Assembly (NCBI GenBank): GCA_964385635.1
Contig: CAYLPU010000027.1
Span: 1 to 50,423 of the forward strand
Origin: CAYLPU01 sp964385635
GTDB taxonomy: Bacteria > Chloroflexota > Anaerolineae > B4-G1
Reading direction: 5' to 3'
DNA length: 50,423 bases
Shown here: in pieces, positions 7,973 through 16,534 of the stretch
Layout of the letters: each line of letters starts with the position of its first letter
Position numbering within the stretch: position 1 is the stretch's first letter
Notes under the pieces: model-generated
Database searches by the model: none
Seen by the model: only the letters and a program-made list of their open reading frames with translations
Told to the model about the DNA's origin: nothing
Made by a program: the position numbers and the translations under genes

Positions 7973-10434
7973 AAGAACCACCTGAGGTCTCGCGCTACAT
8001 CGTGGTGGGGCTGCTGCTTCTTTCCTTCGCGCTGGCGCTCACCAGCGCACGGGTCAAGTCGGTCACCTTCGATGAAGACGCCTACGTCGGCAAGGGCGCA
8101 GCGGTCTGGTTCCGGTCCAATTACGGGCTGCGTACGGCTCACCCGGTGCTGGCGCCGCTCATCGGCACGGTTCTGCTGCTGACCGAACCGGGATTCGCGG
8201 AAGCGGTAGACCATCCTAAGTGTGAGACTGGCAATGCGCGAGGTTGTGGTCGGGAGTTGCTGTTTGTGCGTAGCGACACGCGCCGGGTGCTCCTTCTGGT
8301 GCGACTGCCGGCCATCGGGCTGCTGATAGCGCTGGGGGCGCTCGTCTATCGCTGGGCGCGGGCGATGTACGGTCGATGGGGCGGGCTGCTTGCGTTGACC
8401 GTTTATGCCTTCGAGCCCAACTTGCTCGCGCACGGGCGGCTGCTGACGCTAGACCTACTTGCCACGGCTTCTGTTTGTCTGGTGCTGTACACCGCCTGGC
8501 AATTCTGGCGACGGCCGGGATGGTGGCATCTGGCTGCCTGGGGTGTGGCACTGGGCCTGGCTGGCGCAACGCGCTATACGTTGGTGTTTGTGGTGCCGGT
8601 GTTGGTGGTGATGACGTTGGCCCATGCTGCCTGTCCCGCTGGTAGGGGCATGGTTCCCACGCCCGTTGTCACGATCTCCGTGCCCGTCATGACCAGGCTG
8701 AGGCGGATGGTGAAGGCAGTAGCAGCGCTCGGCGCGGTGAGCGTCATTGCGGCTCTCACCGTGTGGGCGGTCTACGGTTTCACCTTCGGCCCGGTGCCCG
8801 ATTGGGGAATCCGGCTGCCCGCCCCCGCCTATTTCTACGACCTCAGGGAACTGCTGGCGTATCGCAACAAGCCCCAGGACGCATTCTTGTTGGGCAGGCA
8901 CTATGCCGGTGGCTGGTGGCCCTATTTTGCAGTCACTCTGGCAGTCAAGACGCCGCTGCCTGTGCTGATACTGTCGGGCGCAACGCTGGCCTCCCTGGTC
9001 CGCCGGCGCGAAATCCGGCAGGGGGAGTTGCTTATTCTGATCACCGGTGGCTTCTACTACGTGTTAAGCCTGTTCAGCCCGTTTAACATTGGGCACCGCC
9101 ACTTGCTACCGCTCTTGCCACTGCTGGCCATCCTCGTCGGACGGTTGGGGCCACGGGTGGTTGCTGGGCGACGTCTGTACCGTTGTGCGACCGGGGCTCT
9201 GGTCGGCTGGCTGGTGTTCGGCACCTTGCGCGTCTACCCCCACTTTCTGGCCTACTTCAATGAGTTGGTCGGCCCACGCAACGGCTACCGCGTGCTGGTG
9301 GACTCCAACCTGGACTGGGGGCAGGACCTGCCGGCGTTGGAGCAGTATGTGGAGGAGCATGATGTCTCGTCCCTCTACTTGAGTTGGTTCGGCGAGTCGC
9401 GCCCCTGGCAGTACGATATTCCTTGCCGCTTCATCCCCAGCAAGCCCGACGAGTTGAGCGACATCCACACCCGTGTCTATCATCCCGACTACCCGCCGCC
9501 CGGCACCTATGCCATCAGCGCCACCAATCTCCAGGCCCTCCTCTTCGATGACAAGGGGCTTTTCGCCTGGTTCCTCCGGCGCGATCCAGTGGCCCAGCCT
9601 GGCTATTCGATCCTGATCTATGAGGTGCCATACCTGCTTGACCCCCAGGCTTCACCTGTCACAGTGGCGCTTGGGAGCACGCAGATTGACCGCGTGCCTC
9701 CGGCTGCCTTCGAGACTCTCTGGCACACCAATGACTTGCGTCTGCGGTGGTTTGACGCTGAGACCAGTTGCATACTTCCTTCCGGGGCATACGCCTGGCA
9801 TGTCCTGGATTCGGAGGTAGTAGAGGTCGGCACATCGCTGTGCCCGCTCTGGGAGCAGGCGGAGCCTGTGGTGCGGATGGGAGCGCGTGGGGGTGGGGGG
9901 CAGCTCTGGTTCTACCGCCTGCGGTTGGACCCCTCCACGCTCGAAGGGTGGCTGACGGTGTTGGCTTCCGGCTCGCCACTGGTTGTCCCGGACGAGGGTG
10001 CATTTGCCCCGGTCGACCTCACTGACCTGGGGCGCGAAGTGAGTCCCCCGCTGCGCTTTGGGGACCGCCTGGACCTGCTGGGTTATCGCGTGCTCTCCGA
10101 TGCGGTTCGCCCCGGATCGGAATGGCAGGTCGTGAGTTACTGGCGGGTTGTGACGGCCGGAGGAGCGCCGCTTAAACTATTCCTGCAATTGCTTGACGAC
10201 GCGGGCGATGTACGTGCCCAGTACGATGGGCTCGATATCCCGGTCATCGGGTGGCGGACAGGCGATCTACTGGCGCAACGACACACCCTGTCGCTGCCAG
10301 CGGATCTCTCGCCGGACTGCTACCGGGTGCAGATTGGCGTTTATGACGCGCGGACGGTGGAGCGGCTGCCAGTGCTATTGGGAGGTGAGCCGGTCGGCAC
10401 GCGGCTGTTGCTGCCCCCAGTCGGGGTGAGGTGA
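7969..10434 (+). CDS. GT39-family membrane glycosyltransferase (classical type) with beta-sandwich domain
   Basis: 821 residues. The first outer loop VTFDEDAYVGKGAAVW carries the acidic FDE motif expected of GT39/PMT-type enzymes, followed by NLLAHGRLLTLDLLATAS, FSPFNIGHRHLLPLLPL and VYPHFLAYFNELVG...DSNLDWGQDLPALEQYV, a signature often seen in bacterial GT39 proteins. About ten helices are followed by a soluble part and one beta-sandwich (about residues 680-815) ending VGTRLLLPPVGVR. A second, broken copy of exactly this ending lies at 13247-13381. The GTG start overlaps the previous stop (GTGA), which fits translational coupling. In contrast to the three genes before it, I find no copy of any of the micro-insert families in this gene. 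The acceptor and sugar are unknown. Confidence 0.9.
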   Translation: MKEPPEVSRYIVVGLLLLSFALALTSARVKSVTFDEDAYVGKGAAVWFRSNYGLRTAHPVLAPLIGTVLLLTEPGFAEAVDHPKCETGNARGCGRELLFVRSDTRRVLLLVRLPAIGLLIALGALVYRWARAMYGRWGGLLALTVYAFEPNLLAHGRLLTLDLLATASVCLVLYTAWQFWRRPGWWHLAAWGVALGLAGATRYTLVFVVPVLVVMTLAHAACPAGRGMVPTPVVTISVPVMTRLRRMVKAVAALGAVSVIAALTVWAVYGFTFGPVPDWGIRLPAPAYFYDLRELLAYRNKPQDAFLLGRHYAGGWWPYFAVTLAVKTPLPVLILSGATLASLVRRREIRQGELLILITGGFYYVLSLFSPFNIGHRHLLPLLPLLAILVGRLGPRVVAGRRLYRCATGALVGWLVFGTLRVYPHFLAYFNELVGPRNGYRVLVDSNLDWGQDLPALEQYVEEHDVSSLYLSWFGESRPWQYDIPCRFIPSKPDELSDIHTRVYHPDYPPPGTYAISATNLQALLFDDKGLFAWFLRRDPVAQPGYSILIYEVPYLLDPQASPVTVALGSTQIDRVPPAAFETLWHTNDLRLRWFDAETSCILPSGAYAWHVLDSEVVEVGTSLCPLWEQAEPVVRMGARGGGGQLWFYRLRLDPSTLEGWLTVLASGSPLVVPDEGAFAPVDLTDLGREVSPPLRFGDRLDLLGYRVLSDAVRPGSEWQVVSYWRVVTAGGAPLKLFLQLLDDAGDVRAQYDGLDIPVIGWRTGDLLAQRHTLSLPADLSPDCYRVQIGVYDARTVERLPVLLGGEPVGTRLLLPPVGVR

Positions 10435-10465
10435 GTATAGAGAGCGCTTCTACGTTCGGGTGATC

Positions 10466-10494
10466 TTGCCTTGAGTTGTCTCTTGTGTTACAAT
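10466..10494 (+). promoter_or_regulatory. Predicted sigma-70-type promoter of the flippase/phosphatase cassette
   Basis: A -35 TTGCCT (10466-10471), 17-bp spacer and -10 TACAAT (10489-10494). The start point would fall at about 10501, directly before an ATG at 10503. The arrangement repeats at 31503 (TTGCCC-17-TACAAT) and in other promoters of this window. Confidence 0.65.
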
Positions 10495-10502
10495 CCCCGC
10501 CT

Positions 10503-10562
10503 ATGAACGGCTTACTCCCTACCGGCTCAACTGGCCAGCAGCCCCCGATTCTGATGCTGTGA
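10503..10562 (+). CDS. Possible 19-codon leader peptide ORF, leaderless and coupled to the next gene
   Basis: An ATG about two bases after the predicted transcription start opens a 19-codon frame (MNGLLPTGSTGQQPPILML) whose TGA stop (10560-10562) overlaps the GTG start of the downstream gene as GTGA. The GGCTTACTCCCTACC stretch inside it contains one TACTCCC repeat unit. Whether it is translated is unknown. The exact fit of both ends to signals suggests it may couple ribosomes into the next gene, but a chance ORF of this size is possible. Confidence 0.35.
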   Translation: MNGLLPTGSTGQQPPILML

Positions 10563-11566
10563 TCCGGTCCATGCTCAAAAGCAAAAAGGTACGAGGGATT
10601 CTACAATTATTGTTGAGCCTGGTGTTGTTGGCCTGGCTCGGCAATCGTGTTGGCCTGGACTCGATTGTAAGCACACTGGCTGGCGTTGATTGGTTTTGGT
10701 ATCTTCCTGCCTTCCTTCTCTTCCTTCTCAACATCTTGCTTCGTACTTATCGTTGGTACATTTTGCTCAACGCCCTTGATGACCGGCCACCCTTTCGCCA
10801 ACTCCTTTATCTTTACTTCGTCAGTTTCTTCTTCAACAATTTCATCCCCTCCGGCTTTGGCGGCGATGTTGTTAAAGTGATCAGCCTGCGCCAGGAGCAT
10901 GGTCATGGCACCGAAGCGCTCAGTTCGGTGATTATGGACCGGTTAACAGGCCTGATTGGCTCCTCGTTTATCGCCCTGATCGCCCTGACCTGGAGCGGTG
11001 TCCAGCCGTGGCTAGGCCAGCCCAACGTCAACCTCAGTTTGCCTCCAGTACTCATATTCAGCGTTGCCCTGATCAGCCTGGGCGTTCCGCTTGGTTTTAT
11101 GCTGGTGCGCTGGGTCGGCTCACCAGGTTCATTCATCTCCTGCCTGCCCTTTATCCGGCGACTGAACGCTCGCGCCAAACTGCAACGCTTAGTCGAAACG
11201 ATTCACCGTTACCCATTGCCGACTTTGCTCAGATCACTCCTGACCAGCATTCCTTTTACCTTGAGTCTGGTTATCATTCAGTACAGCATCGCACGGGCGC
11301 TATCAGTGGATGTACCCTTTTACTTGTTTCCCCTCTTCGTGCCCCTCATTTCTATTATCAACCTGCTGCCCATCTCTTTCAATGGGTTGGGTATGCGCGA
11401 AGGGATCTACCAGTTCTTATTCGTTCCTGTTGGTGTGCCTGGCGCGAGTGCGATTGCTATGTCATTGGCTTTCTATTTCCTACGCGTTGGCACAGGGCTT
11501 ATCGGTGGTCTGCTCTACGCCTTCAGAAGCATCAGCAGCGTTACTCAACCAGCGCGGACTAACTAG
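10559..11566 (+). CDS. Lysylphosphatidylglycerol synthase TM-region/flippase-like (UPF0104) membrane protein
   Basis: 335 residues, almost entirely hydrophobic, with about seven or eight helices. RTYRWYILLNAL, the FFNNFIPSGFGGDVVKVISLRQEHG segment and IINLLPISFNGLGMREGIYQFLF near the end are the hallmarks of the LPG_synthase_TM family (MprF N-terminal half, UPF0104). Members without the catalytic domain are thought to move or flip lipids or glycolipids; the substrate here is unknown. The start may be GTG 10559 (overlapping the leader ORF stop) or ATG 10571; neither has a clear Shine-Dalgarno. Base composition is visibly lower in G+C than the flanking genes: two lines I counted, at 10561 and 10801, are 42-43 %, against 60 % at 9241. 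With the phosphatase gene 9 bp downstream it forms a cassette that interrupts the glycosyltransferase operon. Confidence 0.9.
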   Translation: MIRSMLKSKKVRGILQLLLSLVLLAWLGNRVGLDSIVSTLAGVDWFWYLPAFLLFLLNILLRTYRWYILLNALDDRPPFRQLLYLYFVSFFFNNFIPSGFGGDVVKVISLRQEHGHGTEALSSVIMDRLTGLIGSSFIALIALTWSGVQPWLGQPNVNLSLPPVLIFSVALISLGVPLGFMLVRWVGSPGSFISCLPFIRRLNARAKLQRLVETIHRYPLPTLLRSLLTSIPFTLSLVIIQYSIARALSVDVPFYLFPLFVPLISIINLLPISFNGLGMREGIYQFLFVPVGVPGASAIAMSLAFYFLRVGTGLIGGLLYAFRSISSVTQPARTN

Positions 11567-11575
11567 GGCGGGTCT

Positions 11576-13237
11576 ATGATCAAACATAAAGTCGCCGTTT
11601 TTGGGCTCGATGGCATTACCTTCGACCTCCTACAACCGTGGCTAGAAGAGGGTCGCCTGCCTAACCTGGCCAGACTCATGGCCGATGGGGCCAGCGGCCG
11701 CTTACGGTCCACTATTCCCCCCGTCTCCGCTTCCGCTTGGGCCTCCTTCTTCACCGGTACCAATCCTGGCCAACATGGCCTGGTTGACTTTACCTATCCT
11801 GCCCCCGACAGTTATAAGATAAACGTGAGCAATAGCCACACGCGAACCGCTCCTGCCCTGTGGGACATCGTCGGCCAGGCTGGCGGCCAGGTCGGTGTGG
11901 TGAGTATGCCAATGACCTATCCGCCTGAGCCCCTCAACGGTTTTATGCTTTGCTCCTTTCTCACCCCCCGTGCCGACAGCCACTACACCTACCCCGACTC
12001 TCTCAAAGAAGAGTTAGTGGCCGCTACCGGTCCCTTCCCCTTGCATATGTCCGAAAAAGGGCGTGGCAAAGACCCACGCCAATTTGTGCGGGCTGTCAAG
12101 GAGATGGAGGTCAGCCGCGCGCGTGCTGTATGCTATCTGTTGCAAAACAAACCCTGGGATCTCTTCATCTACGTCGTCGAAACCACGGACAACCTGCAAC
12201 ACGAAGTCTGGCACCTGTTTGATGAGACGCATCCGCGCCACGATCCCCAGATGGCGGCGACCGTTATGCCTGAAGTGCTCGGTTACTACGAGACTGTGGA
12301 TCGGCTGCTGGGTGAGATGGTGACCCTTGTGCCCGAAGATTGCCTTGTTGTCGTTCTATCCGATCATGGTTTTGGTCCCTTTCACAAGTTCTTCCACGTC
12401 AACAACTGGCTGGCCCAACAAGGGTGGCTCAAGTTCCGCCACTCCCCTCTCGGTCTACTCAAACGATTGGCCTTCAAGTTGGGCGTCACCCCGATAAATG
12501 CTCTAAAATGGGTTATACGGCTACATCTGAGCGGTATGCGCAAGAATGTCAAGCGGGGAAGAGGCCGTGGTATGCTAAGGCGGGTTTTCCTGTCTCTCGA
12601 TGATGTTGACTGGGCCAGGACCAAAGCCTTCTCTGTTGGTAACTTTGGACAGGTCTATCTAAATGTGAATGGGCAACGGCCGGCTGGAGTCGTGACTCCT
12701 GACGAGTATGAGGCTGTGCGGGATCAGATCGCAAGTGCTGCCCTAGTCCTGCGCGACCCCGCCGATGGCGCCCGGGTTGTACGGCAAGTTTACAAGCGTG
12801 AAGAAATCTTTCACGGTCTTAGTGCCGACCGTCTGCCCGATCTGGTTTTGCACACCGACCGGGCTCGCTACGTCTCCTTCGGCCACGCTGACTTTGGCTC
12901 CAACAGAATCCTTGAGCCCAGTACCGGCCAGACTGGTCATCATCACATGGTTGGTGTGGTCAGCCTCAGGGGGCCGGGAGTGCGCCAGGGCTTGACCCTG
13001 GACGAAGCGAGTATCCTCGACCTGGCCCCCACCATTCTCCGCTACATGGGTCTCTCTGTGCCCGACTACATGGATGGCAAGGTGCTGGAGCAGGCCTTCA
13101 CCGATGAGTTTAACCTGGCCAATCCCGTCCGCAAATGTGACGGTGGATTGGGGGCATTGATTGAAGACATCGGTTATGCTGCTGACGAGGAAGAGGCGGT
13201 TATGGCTAAACTGCGTGACTTGGGTTACGTGGCTTGA
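11576..13237 (+). CDS. Type I phosphodiesterase/nucleotide pyrophosphatase (alkaline phosphatase superfamily)
   Basis: 553 residues of the alkaline phosphatase superfamily, soluble by sequence. Metal and catalytic blocks are in the expected order: FGLDGITFDLL with Asp12; IPPVSASAWASFFTG with Ser51 where the family has its Thr/Ser nucleophile; TTDNLQHEVWH with Asp205, His209 and His213; LSDHGFGPFH with Asp263 and His264; and a final GHHHMVG His near residue 456. Such enzymes hydrolyse phosphodiesters or phosphomonoesters, and in surface-polysaccharide clusters they are often thought to act on lipid- or nucleotide-linked sugars; the substrate here is not known. The ATG at 11576 has AGGGCGGG upstream and follows the flippase-like gene by 9 bp. 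Ten bases after its stop begins the remnant of a different gene, which marks the edge of an insertion. Confidence 0.92.
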   Translation: MIKHKVAVFGLDGITFDLLQPWLEEGRLPNLARLMADGASGRLRSTIPPVSASAWASFFTGTNPGQHGLVDFTYPAPDSYKINVSNSHTRTAPALWDIVGQAGGQVGVVSMPMTYPPEPLNGFMLCSFLTPRADSHYTYPDSLKEELVAATGPFPLHMSEKGRGKDPRQFVRAVKEMEVSRARAVCYLLQNKPWDLFIYVVETTDNLQHEVWHLFDETHPRHDPQMAATVMPEVLGYYETVDRLLGEMVTLVPEDCLVVVLSDHGFGPFHKFFHVNNWLAQQGWLKFRHSPLGLLKRLAFKLGVTPINALKWVIRLHLSGMRKNVKRGRGRGMLRRVFLSLDDVDWARTKAFSVGNFGQVYLNVNGQRPAGVVTPDEYEAVRDQIASAALVLRDPADGARVVRQVYKREEIFHGLSADRLPDLVLHTDRARYVSFGHADFGSNRILEPSTGQTGHHHMVGVVSLRGPGVRQGLTLDEASILDLAPTILRYMGLSVPDYMDGKVLEQAFTDEFNLANPVRKCDGGLGALIEDIGYAADEEEAVMAKLRDLGYVA

Positions 13238-13246
13238 AACAGGTGG

Positions 13247-13381
13247 ATGATTTATTCGCCAGGCCGCTGCTGGGTGCAGTTTGGCGCTCATGATGCGCGG
13301 CTCATGGAACGATTACAGGTGTTGTTGGACGGTGCGCCGGTTGGCACACGGCTGTTGCTGCCTCCAATGGAGGTAAGGTGA
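13247..13381 (+). pseudogene. 3' remnant of a GT39-type gene (end of a beta-sandwich domain)
   Basis: Translation in the frame of 13274 gives YSPGRCWVQFGAHDARLMER and then LQVLLDGAPVGTRLLLPPM..., colinear with the last 43 residues of the gene at 7969 (LSPDCYRVQIGVYDARTVER...VGTRLLLPPVGVR). Nothing upstream in this frame matches the rest of the gene, since the phosphatase gene ends at 13237. The remnant's TGA overlaps the GTG start of the next gene as GTGA, just as the intact copy does at 7969. It is therefore the surviving tail of the gene that originally preceded 13378. Confidence 0.85.
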
Positions 13382-16044
13382 TGGTGGGCAGAACGATTCG
13401 GTTTATCCGAGGTCTCTCCCGGCATCCGGGCGTTCGGTGGTCGCTGATGGCCTTGTTCATCTACACACTGTTCGCCCTCGTGGTGCTGTACCCTGTTCCA
13501 TTTCGCTTGAACTCCGTACTTGCCGGCTTTCCCGCCCGTGACGGCTGGCAATATGCATGGTGGCTCTGGTTCGCCAAGCGGCTGCTGCTGGAAGGGCGGG
13601 GGCTACAAGATCTATACCTTCTCAACCACCCCGTCGGCTTGCAACATCCCTTTCAATGGTCGCTAACGTACCTCAGCCTGGTTGCCCTGCCGTTGGAGAT
13701 GTTGTTCTCACCGGCGGCAGCATTTAACCTGATGGTGTTGATCTCTTTCGTGCTGAGCGGTCTGGCAGCCTACTATCTGTGTCGGGCGCTCACGCAGAAT
13801 CACTGGGCGGCGATCGTGGGCGGGGCGATCTTCGCCTTTGCCCCCAACCGGTTGGGCCATGCGATGGCGGGTTGGCTGCCCCAGATGACGGTCTACTTGT
13901 TTCCACTTTTCGCCCTGTGTCTGTTGCGTGCAGTACGCCAGCCGACGACGCGCAACGGCGTTGTCCTGGGCCTGGTTGCGGCCCCAGCCATGCTAGTTCA
14001 CGTGATGCACATTGCCTACTTCATAGTCCCACTCACTCTGGTCATCGTGGGCTATGGTCTTTTGCGTTGGCGGTGGGGTTTCTTCTCGACGGCTCGGTTG
14101 CGAGCGTTGGGGGTTGGTTTGTTGATCACCGCCGGAATCAGCCTGCCGTTTCTGGTCCCTCTGCTCGTCGGGTATACTCAGGGGAACCTGAATTATCTTT
14201 ACAGTGGCGATGTCACTGGTCACTCGGCCGACCTACTGGCTTTTTTTACCCCGTCGCCTTATCATCCTCTCCTCCCCCGCCTAGGACTGGTGCCCGGCTT
14301 CGCCCACCGTGTCTTCCCTGACCAGGAGTGGCTGCGCTCGGCCCTGGCCTATCCTGGATTGGTCGCCGTAGGGTTGGCGCTGTGGTCCGTTCGGCGTGGA
14401 CGGCCGGTGGTTCCTTGGGTTGCTCTGGCTCTGGGGACAGCGATCCTCTCGCTGGGGCCGTTGTTGGTCGTTGGCCGGGAGACGGTCACCTACACCGTAG
14501 ATGGCCAGGTTGGCCACATTGTGATGCCCTACAGTCTGGTGCGGCTCATTCCCTACTACGACCTGGGACGCACGCCGGGGCGGCTCAATGCGACCGGGAT
14601 GTTGGCTGTGGGAGTGCTGGCTGCCTATGGGATGGCGGACCTCCTGGCCCGTCTCGCTGCTTTTCGCTGGCGGGCTGGGCTGCTTGCCCTGGCTGCCGTT
14701 GCACTCATCCTTTTCGAGTACCTGCCGATGTGGCCGTTTCCTGCAGGTGACGCTACGATTCCGCCCGTCATTCAATACATCACGGACCAACCTGGCGATG
14801 GTGCATTACTGCACCTGCCGATGAGCCGCCGTCGCGTCAACCACCGCGCCCTGTACTTCCAGACGGCCACCGGGCGGCCTATCGTCGGCGGCGAGGTACA
14901 CCGGCCTCACCCCGACACGCCTCCTTGGTACGAGACCATCGTCGCCCTGGCCGAACCAGCGCCTGCCAGCGATATCATCCCCCGCCCTGACCTGAACCAG
15001 CGCCGGGCCTGGCTGCGTCACTTCGACGTTGACTGGGTGCTGTTCCATCGGCTGGAAACGACCGATGAGGCGCGCTACCGGCCCTTTATCGAGGAACTGT
15101 TGGGGCCGGCGTCTGTGGAAGATGAGACCTTGGCTGCCTTCGCTGTCCCAGTCGAGGCTCCTGCGCCGGAGAGCCAGCGCCTCTATACCTTCAGCCGCCA
15201 AGGCTGGCATCCGCCCGAGCGGGATGGAGGCCTTTGGCGACGCTGGATGTACGACGACGGTCGACTATATCTCTACTCCACCCGTGAAGAGGTAGGCTGC
15301 CTTCGTTTCACCGTGGATTCTCATCTGGAGTTCCCTGTGCTAGAGGTGTATGTGGGTGAGCAATTGCTGGACTCCTTCGTCGTGGGCGAGCGCACGATGT
15401 ACACGACGCGCCCCTTCACACTCACACAGGGGATGAATGTCTTTCGCTTCTATGCGCCGGAGAGGTGTTCCCAGGTGCTGGACGACCCGCGCTGCTGGAG
15501 CGAGGCACTGCTTGCGCCGCCTTTGGGGAGTGGTCGGCTCCCTTGTGATCTTGAGACCACGCCCACGACCTGTCGTACCTTCGTCTTTGACCGCATATCC
15601 GTCGTCCCATGGAGTGACTTGCCCCCGGGTGTGGCGCTCGATGTCAACTTCGGTGACCAGATGCGGCTGCGTGGCTGGAGCCTGGATACGACATTGTCAC
15701 GCCCCGGCGGAGTGCTGACCGTGACGCTGGGCTGGGAGGCGGCGGTTGAGCTGAGCGAACAGCATGTCGTCTTTGTGCACCTGCTATCGCCGGAAGGGAC
15801 CTTGGTGGCGCAGCACGACGCGCCGCTGGTGGGTCGGCTGCTGCCGCTCTCTGCCTGGTCTCAGGGGACTACCTTCCGCTATCCGGTAACGATTGAACTC
15901 CCCGGCGACCTGCCTGCTGGCGACTATCGTCTCCTGGTCGGTGTCTATCTCTGGCCCAGCCTGGAACGGCTGCCGGTGCTGGCGGACGTGCCGGGTGCTG
16001 AGGCCAGCGTGGTGGAACTGGAGAACGTGAGGATTGCGCCGTGA
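13378..16044 (+). CDS. Large polytopic membrane protein (GT-C/YfhO-like) with beta-sandwich domain
   Basis: 888 residues, GTG start overlapping the stop of the upstream remnant (an ATG follows at once at 13381). About eleven helices in the first 480 residues include the outer-loop GFPARDGWQYAWWLWFAKRLLLEG...LNHPVGLQHPFQWSL, a looser relative of the GDD..HYWN loop in the genes at 5228 and 24935. A long soluble section follows (LLHLPMSRRRVNHRALYFQT, then FDVDWVLFHRLE), then a segment with four close cysteines (CSQVLDDPRCWSE, CDLETTPTTCRTF) and a C-terminal beta-sandwich (about 755-886; VNFGDQMRLRGWSLD to LLVGVYLWPSLERLPVL). No micro-inserts were found in it. The function is unknown beyond the GT-C-like fold. 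It ends by GTGA overlap into the broken domain gene. Confidence 0.88.
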   Translation: MMVGRTIRFIRGLSRHPGVRWSLMALFIYTLFALVVLYPVPFRLNSVLAGFPARDGWQYAWWLWFAKRLLLEGRGLQDLYLLNHPVGLQHPFQWSLTYLSLVALPLEMLFSPAAAFNLMVLISFVLSGLAAYYLCRALTQNHWAAIVGGAIFAFAPNRLGHAMAGWLPQMTVYLFPLFALCLLRAVRQPTTRNGVVLGLVAAPAMLVHVMHIAYFIVPLTLVIVGYGLLRWRWGFFSTARLRALGVGLLITAGISLPFLVPLLVGYTQGNLNYLYSGDVTGHSADLLAFFTPSPYHPLLPRLGLVPGFAHRVFPDQEWLRSALAYPGLVAVGLALWSVRRGRPVVPWVALALGTAILSLGPLLVVGRETVTYTVDGQVGHIVMPYSLVRLIPYYDLGRTPGRLNATGMLAVGVLAAYGMADLLARLAAFRWRAGLLALAAVALILFEYLPMWPFPAGDATIPPVIQYITDQPGDGALLHLPMSRRRVNHRALYFQTATGRPIVGGEVHRPHPDTPPWYETIVALAEPAPASDIIPRPDLNQRRAWLRHFDVDWVLFHRLETTDEARYRPFIEELLGPASVEDETLAAFAVPVEAPAPESQRLYTFSRQGWHPPERDGGLWRRWMYDDGRLYLYSTREEVGCLRFTVDSHLEFPVLEVYVGEQLLDSFVVGERTMYTTRPFTLTQGMNVFRFYAPERCSQVLDDPRCWSEALLAPPLGSGRLPCDLETTPTTCRTFVFDRISVVPWSDLPPGVALDVNFGDQMRLRGWSLDTTLSRPGGVLTVTLGWEAAVELSEQHVVFVHLLSPEGTLVAQHDAPLVGRLLPLSAWSQGTTFRYPVTIELPGDLPAGDYRLLVGVYLWPSLERLPVLADVPGAEASVVELENVRIAP

Positions 16045-16220
16045 GCGGATATTATGTTGACTATGATCACCGCCAGGCTGATCTGGTTCATCTGAATGGC
16101 TATGCTCTCGACACATCGACCTTTTATCCAGGCGGTACATTGACGGTCATCTTGAATTGGCGCGCCGTGACATCGCTTAATGAGGATTTTGTCGTCTTTA
16201 CTCACTTGTTGGACGAGGCT

Positions 16221-16287
16221 GGCCGCATCCGTTGACAATGGCGCTCTAGTTGCTCAATTGGACGCTGAACCGTCTGTATCCGTTGAC
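16221..16287 (+). repeat. Two micro-inserts, the first frame-breaking
   Basis: GGCCGCATCCGTTGAC (16221-16236, 16 bp, shifts frame) and TCTGTATCCGTTGAC (16273-16287, 15 bp, keeps frame, SVSVD). Confidence 0.85.
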
Positions 16288-16375
16288 GCCGACGGTCGCT
16301 TCCCCACGTCAGCCTGGTCCGAGGGAGGTGTCTTTGGTTACAGCGTTTCCTTGCCGTTGCCGGCTGATCTGACCC

Positions 16376-16398
16376 CCGCCACGAGTACTCGCGGTGGC
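16376..16398. repeat. Palindrome, single form, 23-bp insertion
   Basis: CCGCCACGAGT/ACTCGCGGTGG plus one base, between ACCC and CTGGTGAC. Its removal restores PADLTPGDYRLL. Confidence 0.85.
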
Positions 16399-16418
16399 CT
16401 GGTGACTATCGCTTGCTG

Positions 16419-16508
16419 TCTGTATCCGTTGACACGGGGATGTATCGTTGGCCCAGTTTAGAGCGGCTGCCGGTGTTGTCGGAGCGGCCTGGTTCTGTAT
16501 CCGTTGAC
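16419..16508 (+). repeat. Two 15-bp micro-inserts
   Basis: TCTGTATCCGTTGAC at 16419-16433 and 16494-16508, each giving SVSVD in frame. Confidence 0.85.
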
Positions 16509-16534
16509 GCCGAGGATCGGGTCGTCGAATTGGA

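Noticed and set aside
16180..16461. Programmed frameshift in the broken beta-sandwich gene
   Set aside because: No slippery sequence was needed: the two shifts coincide exactly with repeat insertions whose lengths explain them.
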